Shown here piece after piece: positions 55,772-64,000 of a stretch of 64,000 nt of DNA (the stretch's first letter is position 1; each line of letters opens with the position of its first letter). The notes under the pieces are model-generated. The model ran no database searches and was not told the origin of the DNA. It was given only the letters and a program-made list of their open reading frames with translations. This DNA comes from Halomicrobium salinisoli (lineage in GTDB: Archaea; Halobacteriota; Halobacteria; Halobacteriales; Haloarculaceae). Position numbers and translations under genes: made by a program. The DNA is taken from NCBI RefSeq assembly GCF_020405185.1, contig NZ_CP084465.1, positions 16,697 through 80,696 on the forward strand, read 5' to 3'.

Positions 55772-58700
55772 TTAGAAGTTCTCAATTCCCGCTTGTACGG
55801 ATTCTTCAGTTGTATCTCTACACAGTTCACTGATCCGCTCTGGTGTGAGTGTGCCAACTTCGGATAGGTTCTCAGCGAAGTGCTCCAGATACAGGCCTTT
55901 GAGTCCGATGACGATAGTGTCGTGACGCTTGGCGTCATCCGTCCGCGCCGGGACTGATACGATGTTCTCGAACTGACTATCGACGAGCTCGCGATTGAAC
56001 ACGACGCCGATGCGGTCGGCCCTGACCTTCTGGACCATCTGGTCGATGTCGATACTCGTGTAGTAGTCTTTCCCGAGCGCGAAGAAGACGACGTCGTAGT
56101 CGGTATTGTCGAGTAGATGCTCGACGTCGTGCTTGATGTTGAGACGCCTCGACCGCTCTCTGATTTCACCGACGCTCATCCCGCTGAACGTGACCTCGTA
56201 CGGCGGGAGCTTCTCCGACTCCGGCACGAGACCGAACCCAGCACTGATGAAGTATCGTTCGACGTCGTGTCCGTTCTTCCGGAGTCGTCGAACAGCATCC
56301 CCGACACTGTTCTGTTGTCGACCAGTGTAGAGATCTCGAGCAGCGATACCCCGAGTGTTCGTCCGAGAGAGTAACTCCTCTTTCGAGTGAGCGTCCAGTT
56401 CGTCTTGTTCGAAGACATCCGTTCCGTCGGGAACGTATTTGGATCCAGAACACTGGTCGATGACGAGTATGTCCAGGTCGTCGTCGACGGGGATGTTCGG
56501 CGAGTGCGGGAGGAAGTCCTCACCAACCGCGTAATTGTCGCCGAGTCCCTCGAGGACGGAGTCGCGAAGTTCCTCGCTCTCTGTAATCTGTTCTATCTCA
56601 CAGTCCTGAACACCATCTAGTGTGTCGTCCCGGAACTGCTCTTCCGGATCGTAGAGATACAGGCGCTGATACCGAGTAAGGTCCTCAGCAAGCGATTCCT
56701 GCAACTGCGTCGGTGCAAACGAGACACTGCTCGGTGGGTCCGCAGACCATTCTTGGACGCCATTCGCATCGATTACCCCGATCTCGGCGACCGGGAGGTC
56801 GTGAACGCTCTCCCAGAATTCGGGTTCCTCGTCAGCGAGATACTCCTCGACGGAGTCGTAGTCTTTCAGAGAGACCGAACCACGGGTCGCGATCATCGTC
56901 TTGGGAAGGTCCTCGCTGAACTCGTCGTAGAACTTGCGCGTGTTGTGGAACCCGCGGCGGCGGTTCCGGTCGTTCCCTCTGAAGATGCAGACTTCGATCC
57001 CGTGTTCCTCGCAGATCGGACAGTCACAGTACTCCCACGGCTTGACAGAGAGCGTCTTCTGGTACGCTTCGAGGAGGTCTTCGTCGCCGATCCAGAACGC
57101 GTAGTCCTGCAACACGAACCAGATCTGTCCGTACCGATCTAGACCGCCGTCTTTCTCCTCTTCCCGTTCCAGAAGCGATGCCATCCGGGGGAAGCCGTCG
57201 AACGCCTGCTTCGCCGTGTCGAGCAGGTCGAGATACTGCTCAAACGGAAGCGGATCCTCAGCGCTGTCTTCCCGGAGTAGTTTGACGAGCTTGTCACGGA
57301 GATCCTCGCTGAAGTACGCCCGGAGTTGCCGCCCGTGCTCGAAGTCCGCCCGGAACGCACTCGTGATGTCACGCAATCGGGACGCGTCGAACTGTGGATC
57401 GTGCCGATGTTCCTGCAGGTACTCTGCGGTCGCTGGGAGAACCGTCTGGGCACGAGACTCCCACTCCCGCAGTGCAGTCGCGATCGATTTGTCCTCGTCG
57501 TACGCCCGAAGGGCCTCGAGAAGTTCCCGACCACGGAGCGTCCGTTCGACGGCCTCGGACAGGCTGTTTCCGTTCTTCGGATATCGGACCCGGATTGCGT
57601 CGAACCGATCGGTGGTACTGAGACGATAGTTCTCACCACCGGTCCAGGCGGCACGGAGCATGCTTGCACTGTCGAAGCTGGTCATCCCGGACCGACCGAT
57701 CGTCTCGAACGCGTCGGACTTCGCAAAGCCGAACACGTGGGTATCGATCCGCGTCGTGTGTTCCCGCTCGAACGCCGTGATGGTCTTCCCGACCTCCTTG
57801 ACGATCTTGCGGACCTCGTGGACCGGACTCCCTGCGACCCCGCCAATCCCGACGTAATCGTAGCCGAGGTCCAGAACTTCCTTTGTGGCCTCGACGTACG
57901 AATCCGGCGACCATCCCTGCACGGCCACCATCAGTCGGAACGGGTACTCACCTTCCTCGTATAGCGAGCGCATCTCACGCGCGTTCTGTAGCGTCAGATC
58001 GTAGCGGAACTGCTCGTCGTCGCGTCGATAGACGACCCGAGAATCGTTCGCGAGGCGGTCCAGCGTCGCGTCGACGTCGCCGTCGAACAGGTCAGGGTCG
58101 AACGGCCGTACGATCGGTTCGGCGTCCGTCTGGACAGCCACAGGCGATTCTGTACTGAGTCGGATCGCTGTCTCTTCAAAAGACTGTACGGTGAGCGTCG
58201 TCTCGGAGTCGATCGAAATACTGGTTGCCGTGCTGGCTCCCAGTGACACCGACTCACCACTGCTCTGCTCAACGTGAAGTTCCTCTTCTGCCTCGATAGA
58301 GACGCTCGTTTCTGATTCTGGCTGGAACCGGAGTTCCGCGGGCTGATCACCGTCGACAGTCACGGCGACCTCGTTCTCCGGCGACACGGTCACCCGGGAA
58401 TCGAAATCTGGTTCGACGTGGACGGTCGTTTCTTCTTCTGCCACCCCCACCAGATCGACGGGCTTGTCGGGAGCGATTTCGACTGTCGTCGTCGAGTCGG
58501 AAACGACCGGTATTGGTTCTTCACCCTGCTTCCGGACTTCCACTTCAGCATCGGCACTTACGTCGAGATCGACGGGCCGTTTACCGCTAAACCGGATGGT
58601 TTTGCGCTCGTCCGGGGCGACGACCGTCTGCGTCGTCGTATTTGGATGGAGCGTGATTTCCTTGTCGTCGATGGCGAGCTCGAGTTGTCTGTCGACGACC

Positions 58701-59251
58701 GTCCAGAGTGAGTCGTCGTAGTCGGCGACGTACGCCGGCCAGCGCTCCCACTCGTCGCTCATCACCTCGACGGAGTCGGTCAGTTCGTCGGGGACGTGCG
58801 ACTTCTTGAAATCGTCGTGGAACGCACGCTCGTCGAGATAAAGTCGTCCCTTGTCCTTGCCCGAACCGAGAACGAGGTGGTCGATCGTTACGCCGACCGA
58901 GACCTCGAGGTCCTCGTAGAAGTCGAGCATCTCGGCGTTGCCGTACGGCGGGAAGGGGAACGACTTGTACCCCCACGCGCCGCAGTCACTGATCGTCGGG
59001 AGCCAATCAGGGATCGACAGGACGGAGTCCTCATAGACGCCGTGCTCGCGAAGGCGCTCTCGTTTTCGCTTGGTCTCCTCGACCTGCTCGCGGGAGATCA
59101 AGACGCCGTCGATCGGCGTCGTCTCCCGATCGAAGATGTCCCAAATGTAGTCTAGCTGCCGCTCTTGGCGATGGAGAGACGAGAGTTCATCGTGCTCGAA
59201 GTCGTAGCCAGAGTCTACGGCGTCGTCCCACTCTGGTACGTAGAATCTCAC
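55772..59251 (-). CDS. Giant TGT-like DpdA homologue with inserted beta-repeat segment and DUF6884-like C-terminus
   Basis: 1159 aa. TGT barrel motifs are split: ISDCGAWGYKSF (Asp89) and VTIDHLVLG, then after about 190 inserted residues AVQGWSPDSY (about 443-452), YVGIGGV, HVFGFAKSDAF (505-515) and SFDSASMLR (Asp527 nucleophile). Zinc ligands C742-x-C744-x2-C747 and His769. The insert (about 196-385) is about eight short beta-repeats of 18-20 residues, rich in Val, Thr, Ser and Glu. The C-terminus (about 926-1090) has LVIDQCSGSKY, ARDLYTGRQ, FISAGFGLVPE and LPPYEVTFSG, resembling DUF6884, a domain often fused to or encoded near DpdA. Probably inserts a 7-deazaguanine base into DNA. No partner overlaps it. 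Confidence 0.85.
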   Translation of the reverse strand: MRFYVPEWDDAVDSGYDFEHDELSSLHRQERQLDYIWDIFDRETTPIDGVLISREQVEETKRKRERLREHGVYEDSVLSIPDWLPTISDCGAWGYKSFPFPPYGNAEMLDFYEDLEVSVGVTIDHLVLGSGKDKGRLYLDERAFHDDFKKSHVPDELTDSVEVMSDEWERWPAYVADYDDSLWTVVDRQLELAIDDKEITLHPNTTTQTVVAPDERKTIRFSGKRPVDLDVSADAEVEVRKQGEEPIPVVSDSTTTVEIAPDKPVDLVGVAEEETTVHVEPDFDSRVTVSPENEVAVTVDGDQPAELRFQPESETSVSIEAEEELHVEQSSGESVSLGASTATSISIDSETTLTVQSFEETAIRLSTESPVAVQTDAEPIVRPFDPDLFDGDVDATLDRLANDSRVVYRRDDEQFRYDLTLQNAREMRSLYEEGEYPFRLMVAVQGWSPDSYVEATKEVLDLGYDYVGIGGVAGSPVHEVRKIVKEVGKTITAFEREHTTRIDTHVFGFAKSDAFETIGRSGMTSFDSASMLRAAWTGGENYRLSTTDRFDAIRVRYPKNGNSLSEAVERTLRGRELLEALRAYDEDKSIATALREWESRAQTVLPATAEYLQEHRHDPQFDASRLRDITSAFRADFEHGRQLRAYFSEDLRDKLVKLLREDSAEDPLPFEQYLDLLDTAKQAFDGFPRMASLLEREEEKDGGLDRYGQIWFVLQDYAFWIGDEDLLEAYQKTLSVKPWEYCDCPICEEHGIEVCIFRGNDRNRRRGFHNTRKFYDEFSEDLPKTMIATRGSVSLKDYDSVEEYLADEEPEFWESVHDLPVAEIGVIDANGVQEWSADPPSSVSFAPTQLQESLAEDLTRYQRLYLYDPEEQFRDDTLDGVQDCEIEQITESEELRDSVLEGLGDNYAVGEDFLPHSPNIPVDDDLDILVIDQCSGSKYVPDGTDVFEQDELDAHSKEELLSRTNTRGIAARDLYTGRQQNSVGDAVRRLRKNGHDVERYFISAGFGLVPESEKLPPYEVTFSGMSVGEIRERSRRLNIKHDVEHLLDNTDYDVVFFALGKDYYTSIDIDQMVQKVRADRIGVVFNRELVDSQFENIVSVPARTDDAKRHDTIVIGLKGLYLEHFAENLSEVGTLTPERISELCRDTTEESVQAGIENF

Positions 59252-59407
59252 AGGTCAGCAGTCACCTACACCGGTCTATCTCGTTCACGCATATAGGATT
59301 GACTACCCACGACCTGTCTGACAGTGCCAGCGAAAGAATCGCTGTAACTTAAGTTAGACTCAAGAGGAAGATAAGAGAGATATCGCAACGTACTGAACTG
59401 GTGGCCA

Positions 59408-59593
59408 TCAATTGATCCATTGCTGCGTAGTACACACGATGTACGACCCGTTGCTTGTCTCGTGTGGGTTGCTCCCGCCGTCGCCGTCTTCGGATTCAAT
59501 AGAGTAGTCTTTGTCAATGAAACGGACGGATCGTAGACATCGATAGGAACTCTGAGGGACACACACCTCAACCCGTACTTCCCGCTTCCTCAT
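59408..59593 (-). CDS. Small coupled protein of unknown function
   Basis: 61 aa. The ATG overlaps the stop of the STAND-like gene (GAATGA), the usual sign of translational coupling. The first half is basic with two Cys (VCVPQSSYRCLRS); the second half is acidic and Gly/Ser-rich. No family recognised. The 156 bp between it and the giant TGT gene holds nothing evident. Confidence 0.45.
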   Translation of the reverse strand: MRKREVRVEVCVPQSSYRCLRSVRFIDKDYSIESEDGDGGSNPHETSNGSYIVCTTQQWIN

Positions 59594-61629
59594 TCAATAT
59601 ACCATGGCGAAAATCGAGTGGAGTAACAAAGCTTGTAAAGACTATACTGCGAGACAAGCGGCAACACAATCTGAATAATCGATTGACGAAGTTGATCGCC
59701 AAATTCTCGCATCTCCGCATGGAGGTTTTCTCGCCCTAGCTCCTCATCACTCGGCGACAAAATCACCACCATATCATCAATGTACCGCGTCAAGAGTCGT
59801 GGATGAGCAGATAGCTCTTCAAAGAACGAAAACCCCGCTCGTGTAATAGCAGGTCCGAAATTCCCCTGTGCATCAAACAAGAACTGCTTCAACGAATCCT
59901 GCTCGCTAACTGCATCAAACGTCTGATCCATCTCCGACATTAGCAACTCCTTGATCACATTGTCCAAATCTAACTGGCGATGCAACCGCTTCGTCCGGAG
60001 ATACGCAGCAACTACCACAGACCGAGGAATTCCAAAGCGCTCGACCTTCTGTAAAACCGGATCAAGATGCTTGTGCGCCCGCCCCTTCTTCCCACAGTTC
60101 ATATAGGCGTATGCAGCTGCCAAATGGAATGTCACCACCCACATGCCTATCTCTGTGTCCTCATCCGCCTTCGCAGCAATATCCTGGAGAACACTTTCAC
60201 TAATCGCAGCCGCCTCGCTGTAGAATTCCTGCACCTGCTCCTGCTCATCACGTTTCTTCGCGAACAACAGCCGATAGCCGATCCGATACCCATCGATCCC
60301 CATGACCTCAGACAAATCCACCTCGTCTGGATACCGTTGGTCCATTTCCTCACGGACCTCATTCAACATCTCAAACAGCACTGGTTCCATACCCGGCTCA
60401 CGAAATCCGAACATCGGCAACAGCGAGAAACAGATCTCGATCCGTTCCTCTAACGACAAATCAAGCGACTCTAACCGCTTACGTACGGTAGTAACTGATT
60501 GGTCATCACGCACGCTTCCCTTGAGGTGATAGCAACACGGCAACCCCGGATAGAGTACCCGGTCAAACAAGCCGTCTGAATCGTTCGCTAACAGTTCCTC
60601 GAGGTAATACTCAAACATCTGCTGGTGCGCGCGTTGCGCATCCGCTGTGTGCGTGTAGAGATAATGTCGGATGTCATCCCGGATCTTGTACCGTGCCACC
60701 CCATCACGGCGACCTACTTTCCGAATCGCCAGCTTATCATGCAGTTCCTGGAGCGTTGAGGCGGCCTCAACGGCAGAAATATCCATCAACTGGTGACACA
60801 TATGCTCGTCCAACTCAAGGAGTACAGCGGATTTTCGGAGAAATTGCTGCTCATCATCACTTAGAGATGTCACATAATCCTCAATCAACTGGGTGGCCTC
60901 CTCGGCAATCCGATCGCCATCAACTGTCTCATCGGTTGCATGTGTCTCAAGGATCAACCCGAGATATAGGGGCATCCCGTCGACAGCATCATAGATCTCG
61001 GTTGCCCGATCGATCGAAATCGTATTCAACTCCTCTGTAAGTCGGGAGACGAACACCTCCTTTGAGAGCGGTTCAATCTCAACCGACGATGCCTCTAAAA
61101 TATATTCGCCAGCAGTGACAAGTGTGACGTTCGGCGGAAGCACTTCTGCAATCGCTTCCAGTTGTGCTTGAGTCGTCTCCTTGTCCTCCGAAAGAGAGTG
61201 GATATCATAGACAAATACAACCGTCTCAGTGGGTGTCCGCTCAGCGATCCGTTGCAAGCGGTCGATCGGCCGGTTAAATGGATGCTCCATCCCGGCACCA
61301 GCACTACCAAACGGTGTCGGGAACGTGGGCGACTTGAGTTTTATTCGGAGTCGCTGGTGCCGTGGCAGCGTCTCAAAAATTTCCTTGGCAACCTGCTGTA
61401 CCAGATACTCAGGGTCATAGATTTCGGTCACATGGAAGCTCCTGACGACGGCATCAGAAATCTTGGATTCGACTTGGTCGAGAACGTCATTTCGCATCGT
61501 TCCGACTTCTCCGTAGACATGAAGCCATGACTGGCCGCCTGTAATATACGAGAGAATCTGGTCAACTTCAGGACGCTCAATATGCGAGAGGACCGAAGAG
61601 GATGCGGGTTCTAATTTATTTTTTCCCAT
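59590..61629 (-). CDS. STAND-like NTPase-fold protein with degenerate P-loop
   Basis: 679 aa. The order of a STAND/MalT-type ATPase is visible: a P-loop-position segment HVYGEVGTMRNDVL (about residues 38-51) that lacks the GK[ST] lysine, a Walker-B-like VVFVYDIHSL (about 141-150), a sensor strand NVTLVTAGEYIL (about 168), then a winged helix (YKIRDDIRHYLY, near 325) and about 350 residues of TPR-like helices. With the catalytic Lys absent it probably cannot hydrolyse ATP and may serve as a scaffold or sensor. Such proteins occur in haloarchaeal defence and regulation. It is followed by a coupled small gene and sits beside the integrase. Confidence 0.65.
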   Translation of the reverse strand: MGKNKLEPASSSVLSHIERPEVDQILSYITGGQSWLHVYGEVGTMRNDVLDQVESKISDAVVRSFHVTEIYDPEYLVQQVAKEIFETLPRHQRLRIKLKSPTFPTPFGSAGAGMEHPFNRPIDRLQRIAERTPTETVVFVYDIHSLSEDKETTQAQLEAIAEVLPPNVTLVTAGEYILEASSVEIEPLSKEVFVSRLTEELNTISIDRATEIYDAVDGMPLYLGLILETHATDETVDGDRIAEEATQLIEDYVTSLSDDEQQFLRKSAVLLELDEHMCHQLMDISAVEAASTLQELHDKLAIRKVGRRDGVARYKIRDDIRHYLYTHTADAQRAHQQMFEYYLEELLANDSDGLFDRVLYPGLPCCYHLKGSVRDDQSVTTVRKRLESLDLSLEERIEICFSLLPMFGFREPGMEPVLFEMLNEVREEMDQRYPDEVDLSEVMGIDGYRIGYRLLFAKKRDEQEQVQEFYSEAAAISESVLQDIAAKADEDTEIGMWVVTFHLAAAYAYMNCGKKGRAHKHLDPVLQKVERFGIPRSVVVAAYLRTKRLHRQLDLDNVIKELLMSEMDQTFDAVSEQDSLKQFLFDAQGNFGPAITRAGFSFFEELSAHPRLLTRYIDDMVVILSPSDEELGRENLHAEMREFGDQLRQSIIQIVLPLVSQYSLYKLCYSTRFSPWYIE

Positions 61630-61819
61630 GCCTGTTAGTAGTAGATCCTACTATCGTACCGACTTACTTGTGTATTGATACCGGTGACGGCAGGACAGCA
61701 CGGTAGTTCATTGCAACTGCAATACAGTTCCTCTGTTTCTCTCCCCCGAGAATCTCAAGGAAAATGAAGCGATAATGGGTTTAGATCCTCGAGTTGACAG
61801 TGGCAGTCTTCGATACAGT

Positions 61820-61860
61820 TTAACCAACATAAAGTAGCAGTCGTCACAATCGTTGGTTAA
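61820..61860. repeat. Long-spaced inverted repeat, copy 4 of 4, next to the integrase gene
   Basis: TTAACCAACA (61820-61829) and CGTTGGTTAA (61851-61860; one mismatch from the other copies) with a 21-nt spacer. It lies 12 bp after the integrase stop codon, a usual place for an attachment site. Confidence 0.8.
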
Positions 61861-61872
61861 GCACTCACGTAT

Positions 61873-63132
61873 TCAGAGAGCATCAAACGCTTCCGACAAT
61901 TTCTCTCGCATGAGCTGCCGGCGTAGTTCACGTCGCCGCTCCTCTGAGAGATAGTTGCTCCAAACAACATCTGCAGAGGCACTGCCCTGTTCTTCCGCAA
62001 TCTCTTGGATCTGATGTTCGATCAGTTCTTCGAGTGTCGACGAGTATCGGTCATACCAGAATCGACGCCCCATCTGCGGTTGCGGCTTGGAACCACCAAT
62101 CTCTTCCGGAAGTCCCGCTGTCTCAGCAAGATTCTGGAACCAGTCGAGAATCGTCCCACGTGTCCGATGGCCGCTCTGCGAGCGCTTCGAGGGGAACAGG
62201 TACCCGTTCCAATCGTCTGAGGAGAGCTCTGCGATCCGATCCTTGGCGACATCGGCGCCATAAATTACAGCAACTGTCCCTGGACCGTTCTTCCGCTCGG
62301 CGAATTCGATTCGTGGCTGGTCGTCGTCGAGAACGAGTTGACGGACGTGCAGCGCCGCGACCTCACTCGATCGGAGGCCCCACGCACACAGTGCAACAAC
62401 AATGAGACGATCACGTGCTGTGTCGGCGGCGTTGTACAATGAACGAACGTGCTTGGGCTCCAGAGGTGGGTTCTCCGGCCCATCATGGTTGTCGTCGGAC
62501 CAGTCGTAGTCCAGGCCCTCAGTCGGATTGAGGGCCGCCTGACGCCGGCTGACGAGCATCGAGTACCAGTTCGAGACAGTCTTGTAGATTCGGTGAAGCG
62601 TGGTCCGGGAGACGTCATGATCCAGTTTGTCGAATGTGTCCCAACACGCGTCGACGGCCTCAGAAGCTGGGACAGCTGAATCACGTGCAACGGGGGTGAG
62701 AAGATCGTCGGTGTCGTTCACCTTGCCGTATACAGCCGCGTACTTGTTCAGGCGGGTACGGTGGGTTTCGACTGTTCGGTCGCTCCACGAGAGGCGCTGC
62801 TGCTGGCGATCGAGGTACCGCTCAAGGGCGTCGATCGTCTGTTCGTGATCAATATCCCAGTCGTACCCCTGGTCTTCGAGTTCGAGGATGTCGCTCCAGA
62901 ACTCCCCGAACGACATGTCGTGGTACTCTCGGAGCGAGTAGGTCAGGCCGCGGAAGCCGTTGCTGGACAACCACTCGTGCGTCGGGCGTTCGATCTGCGG
63001 ATCCATTCCGTCAGCGCGCATCGCCGGCGCGACGACGTCCCAGTAGGCGTCAACGAGGCCATCGAGATCCAGCAGTGTCCAGGAGGGCGAAGGCTGTTTT
63101 GATTGAGAATCTAGATCACGTGAATTCGGCAT
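61873..63132 (-). CDS. Tyrosine recombinase / integrase
   Basis: 419 aa. N-terminal core-binding SAM-like domain (about 95-195; ERYLDRQQQRLSWSDRTVETHRTRLNKYA). Catalytic domain: ALCAWGLRSSEVAALHV (Arg254), ERKNGPGTVAVI (Lys281), QMGRRFWYDRY (second Arg at 356/357) and WSNYLSEERRREL (Tyr394). The usual HxxR is changed to MGRR, as in a set of haloarchaeal integrases. It would integrate or excise the element or resolve dimers. Inverted repeat copy 4 lies at its 3' end. No tRNA-gene attachment site was found. Confidence 0.9.
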   Translation of the reverse strand: MPNSRDLDSQSKQPSPSWTLLDLDGLVDAYWDVVAPAMRADGMDPQIERPTHEWLSSNGFRGLTYSLREYHDMSFGEFWSDILELEDQGYDWDIDHEQTIDALERYLDRQQQRLSWSDRTVETHRTRLNKYAAVYGKVNDTDDLLTPVARDSAVPASEAVDACWDTFDKLDHDVSRTTLHRIYKTVSNWYSMLVSRRQAALNPTEGLDYDWSDDNHDGPENPPLEPKHVRSLYNAADTARDRLIVVALCAWGLRSSEVAALHVRQLVLDDDQPRIEFAERKNGPGTVAVIYGADVAKDRIAELSSDDWNGYLFPSKRSQSGHRTRGTILDWFQNLAETAGLPEEIGGSKPQPQMGRRFWYDRYSSTLEELIEHQIQEIAEEQGSASADVVWSNYLSEERRRELRRQLMREKLSEAFDAL

Positions 63133-63370
63133 GTTCAGTTTATTAGTCGGATACCAAATAGTTCTGTTGGACCGTCCGACTGGTATGAGTCTGTATCCTC
63201 AACGGTTGTATCTGCGTGCAAGGCATAATTGGGTATAAACTTCATATCGCTATATCGATTCTGAGGGTGAATCTTCCAGATACGTACCAGACGCTAACTC
63301 GAAAACAAGCAAGGCAAAATTTCATATGCGCAGCCAATTAGACGGAGATAAGCACCGTACAGAAGCGGTG

Positions 63371-63556
63371 CTACTCAGCGCTAAGCCAGCTGTCGACGCA
63401 GCCGGCCACCATCATGCCAGTGATGGCGACAATCGCGCTGGGGACGATACTGGGATGCCTGCTCGCCAACCACGCAACGACCAGGGCACCAATGGTCAGC
63501 GCCCGCCACTGGTCGCTGTCGGGGAGCGAGATCACAACCCGCTCGAACGTACTCAC
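63371..63556 (-). CDS. 61-aa two-helix membrane protein
   Basis: GTG start at 63556 (GGAGGTGAGTACG, with a GGAGG motif directly at the start). Encodes ISLPDSDQWRALTIGALVVA, then a second hydrophobic helix (AIVAITGMMVAGCVDSWL). Its DQWR-hydrophobic layout is like the frameshifted small protein at 31140-31317. A perfect hairpin CCATGCCGTCTGGCATGG (63559-63576) lies immediately upstream. Holin-like or regulatory roles are possible; unknown. Confidence 0.5.
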   Translation of the reverse strand: MSTFERVVISLPDSDQWRALTIGALVVAWLASRHPSIVPSAIVAITGMMVAGCVDSWLSAE

Positions 63557-63705
63557 CTCCCATGCCGTCTGGCATGGGCGTGATATTCTCACCACCCGTA
63601 AAAACGATTGCGGACGGTAGCGGGCTTCTAACGCTTGTTTTCGTGTTCTTCTGTATTACTCATCGATTGGATGTAACCCAAGCGATCACTGATCCCAACA
63701 GCGTA

Positions 63706-64000
63706 TCACTTCATCCCGTAGCCGATGCCCTCCAACTGCTTCTCGACTTCTTCAGGATTCTCCGCTGCTGCCTGGATAGCGGCTTCGAGAACGTCGATCT
63801 TGTAGACCTCCTCAGATTCGAAGGACCTGTCCATCTCCTCGACAAGCGACGCGATCGCTTCCTCGCCGACGTCTCGGAGGAAGAGGTTGGCCCGTGACCG
63901 GTCGTCCTCGATCGTATCGCGTCTGTACTTGTACGGGAGTTCGTTGTCCAAGTCGGACTCCCGCGACTGTTCTTCGGGCTCTGGATCGACCGAAGTTGCG
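63706..64000 (-). CDS. Acidic plasmid protein, possible partition accessory (5' end outside window)
   Basis: The frame is open to the right edge, so the N-terminus is missing. The visible 98 residues have an acidic linker (ATSVDPEPEEQSRESDLD), then LPYKYRRDTIEDDR and a helical acidic core ending in LEGIGYGMK. Proteins with this end lie downstream of ParA genes on haloarchaeal plasmids and may serve in partition, a weak recollection rather than a test; the upstream gene is beyond the window. Confidence 0.6.
   Translation of the reverse strand, partial: ATSVDPEPEEQSRESDLDNELPYKYRRDTIEDDRSRANLFLRDVGEEAIASLVEEMDRSFESEEVYKIDVLEAAIQAAAENPEEVEKQLEGIGYGMK

Noticed and set aside
13394..61860. The TTAACCAACA repeats as simple core sites of a Xer-type recombinase
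   Set aside because: Xer/Cre-type core arms are separated by 6-8 bp, here 21-22 bp. A recombination role therefore needs a different geometry, and operators remain equally likely.
1..64000. tRNA, rRNA, CRISPR arrays and complete insertion sequences
   Set aside because: No cloverleaf-type, rRNA-like or regularly spaced direct-repeat/spacer sequence was seen; the only tandem array is the ORB-like one, which lacks unique spacers.

Overview
The window looks haloarchaeal (class Halobacteria). Most proteins are strongly acidic. The information-processing genes are archaeal: an Orc1/Cdc6 initiator with ORB-type origin repeats, a plasmid-type TFB, and leaderless promoters with a TATA box about 27 nt before the start codon. 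The layout (its own origin, conjugation genes, primase, integrase, antirestriction and toxin-antitoxin genes, many broken genes) indicates a large plasmid or integrative conjugative element rather than core chromosome. No rRNA, tRNA or CRISPR array was seen.

Layout. 1-6.7 kb: the 3' part of a very large Zn-ribbon SF2 helicase with a DUF1998-type C-terminus, overlapping a phospholipase-D-fold gene; the pair resembles DpdJ/DpdK (or the DISARM helicase/PLD pair). 6.7-13.4 kb: a frameshifted remnant, an AT-richer DUF262 gene convergent with a TPR/membrane-anchor gene, and an AbiE-like toxin-antitoxin pair in which both genes are broken. 13.4-16.5 kb: replication module, with orc1/cdc6 between arrays of about 25-bp ORB-like repeats and an AT-rich unwinding region. 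16.5-25.3 kb: one leftward operon for conjugation: MobC-like protein, HUH relaxase-like protein, VirD4/TraG coupling ATPase, Tat lipoprotein, VirB2-like and VirB6-like membrane proteins and a VirB4 ATPase. 25.4-48.4 kb: divergent primase, then an accessory region with an AbrB-type regulator, a HEPN protein, tiny membrane proteins, an ArdC-like antirestriction protein, a SWIM protein, a UvrD helicase fused to a Cas4-like nuclease, TFB, a PD-(D/E)XK-like protein, HicBA and an OB-fold protein. 48.8-59.3 kb: a nucleic-acid modification/defence island with a PD-(D/E)XK-like nuclease, an Mre11-type phosphoesterase, an overlapping operon (TGT-like DpdA homologue, winged-helix protein, AAA ATPase), an Mrr-Zn ribbon-FHA protein and a giant second TGT-like protein. 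59.4-64 kb: a STAND-like ATPase with a degenerate P-loop, a tyrosine recombinase, a small membrane protein and the 3' part of an acidic plasmid protein.

How it fits together. The two TGT-family proteins with nuclease, helicase, PLD and ATPase partners suggest a DNA 7-deazaguanine (Dpd-like) modification and restriction system. No preQ0 synthesis genes are present, so it would have to use preQ0 from the host archaeosine-tRNA pathway. The giant TGT carries an inserted beta-repeat segment between catalytic motifs and a DUF6884-like C-terminal domain. Four copies of a long-spaced inverted repeat (TTAACCAACA, 21-22 nt, TGTTGGTTAA) lie at module borders, one of them 12 bp past the integrase gene. 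A set of genes shares a similar GC-rich 5' leader. All functions are inferred from motifs read by eye; no database search was run.
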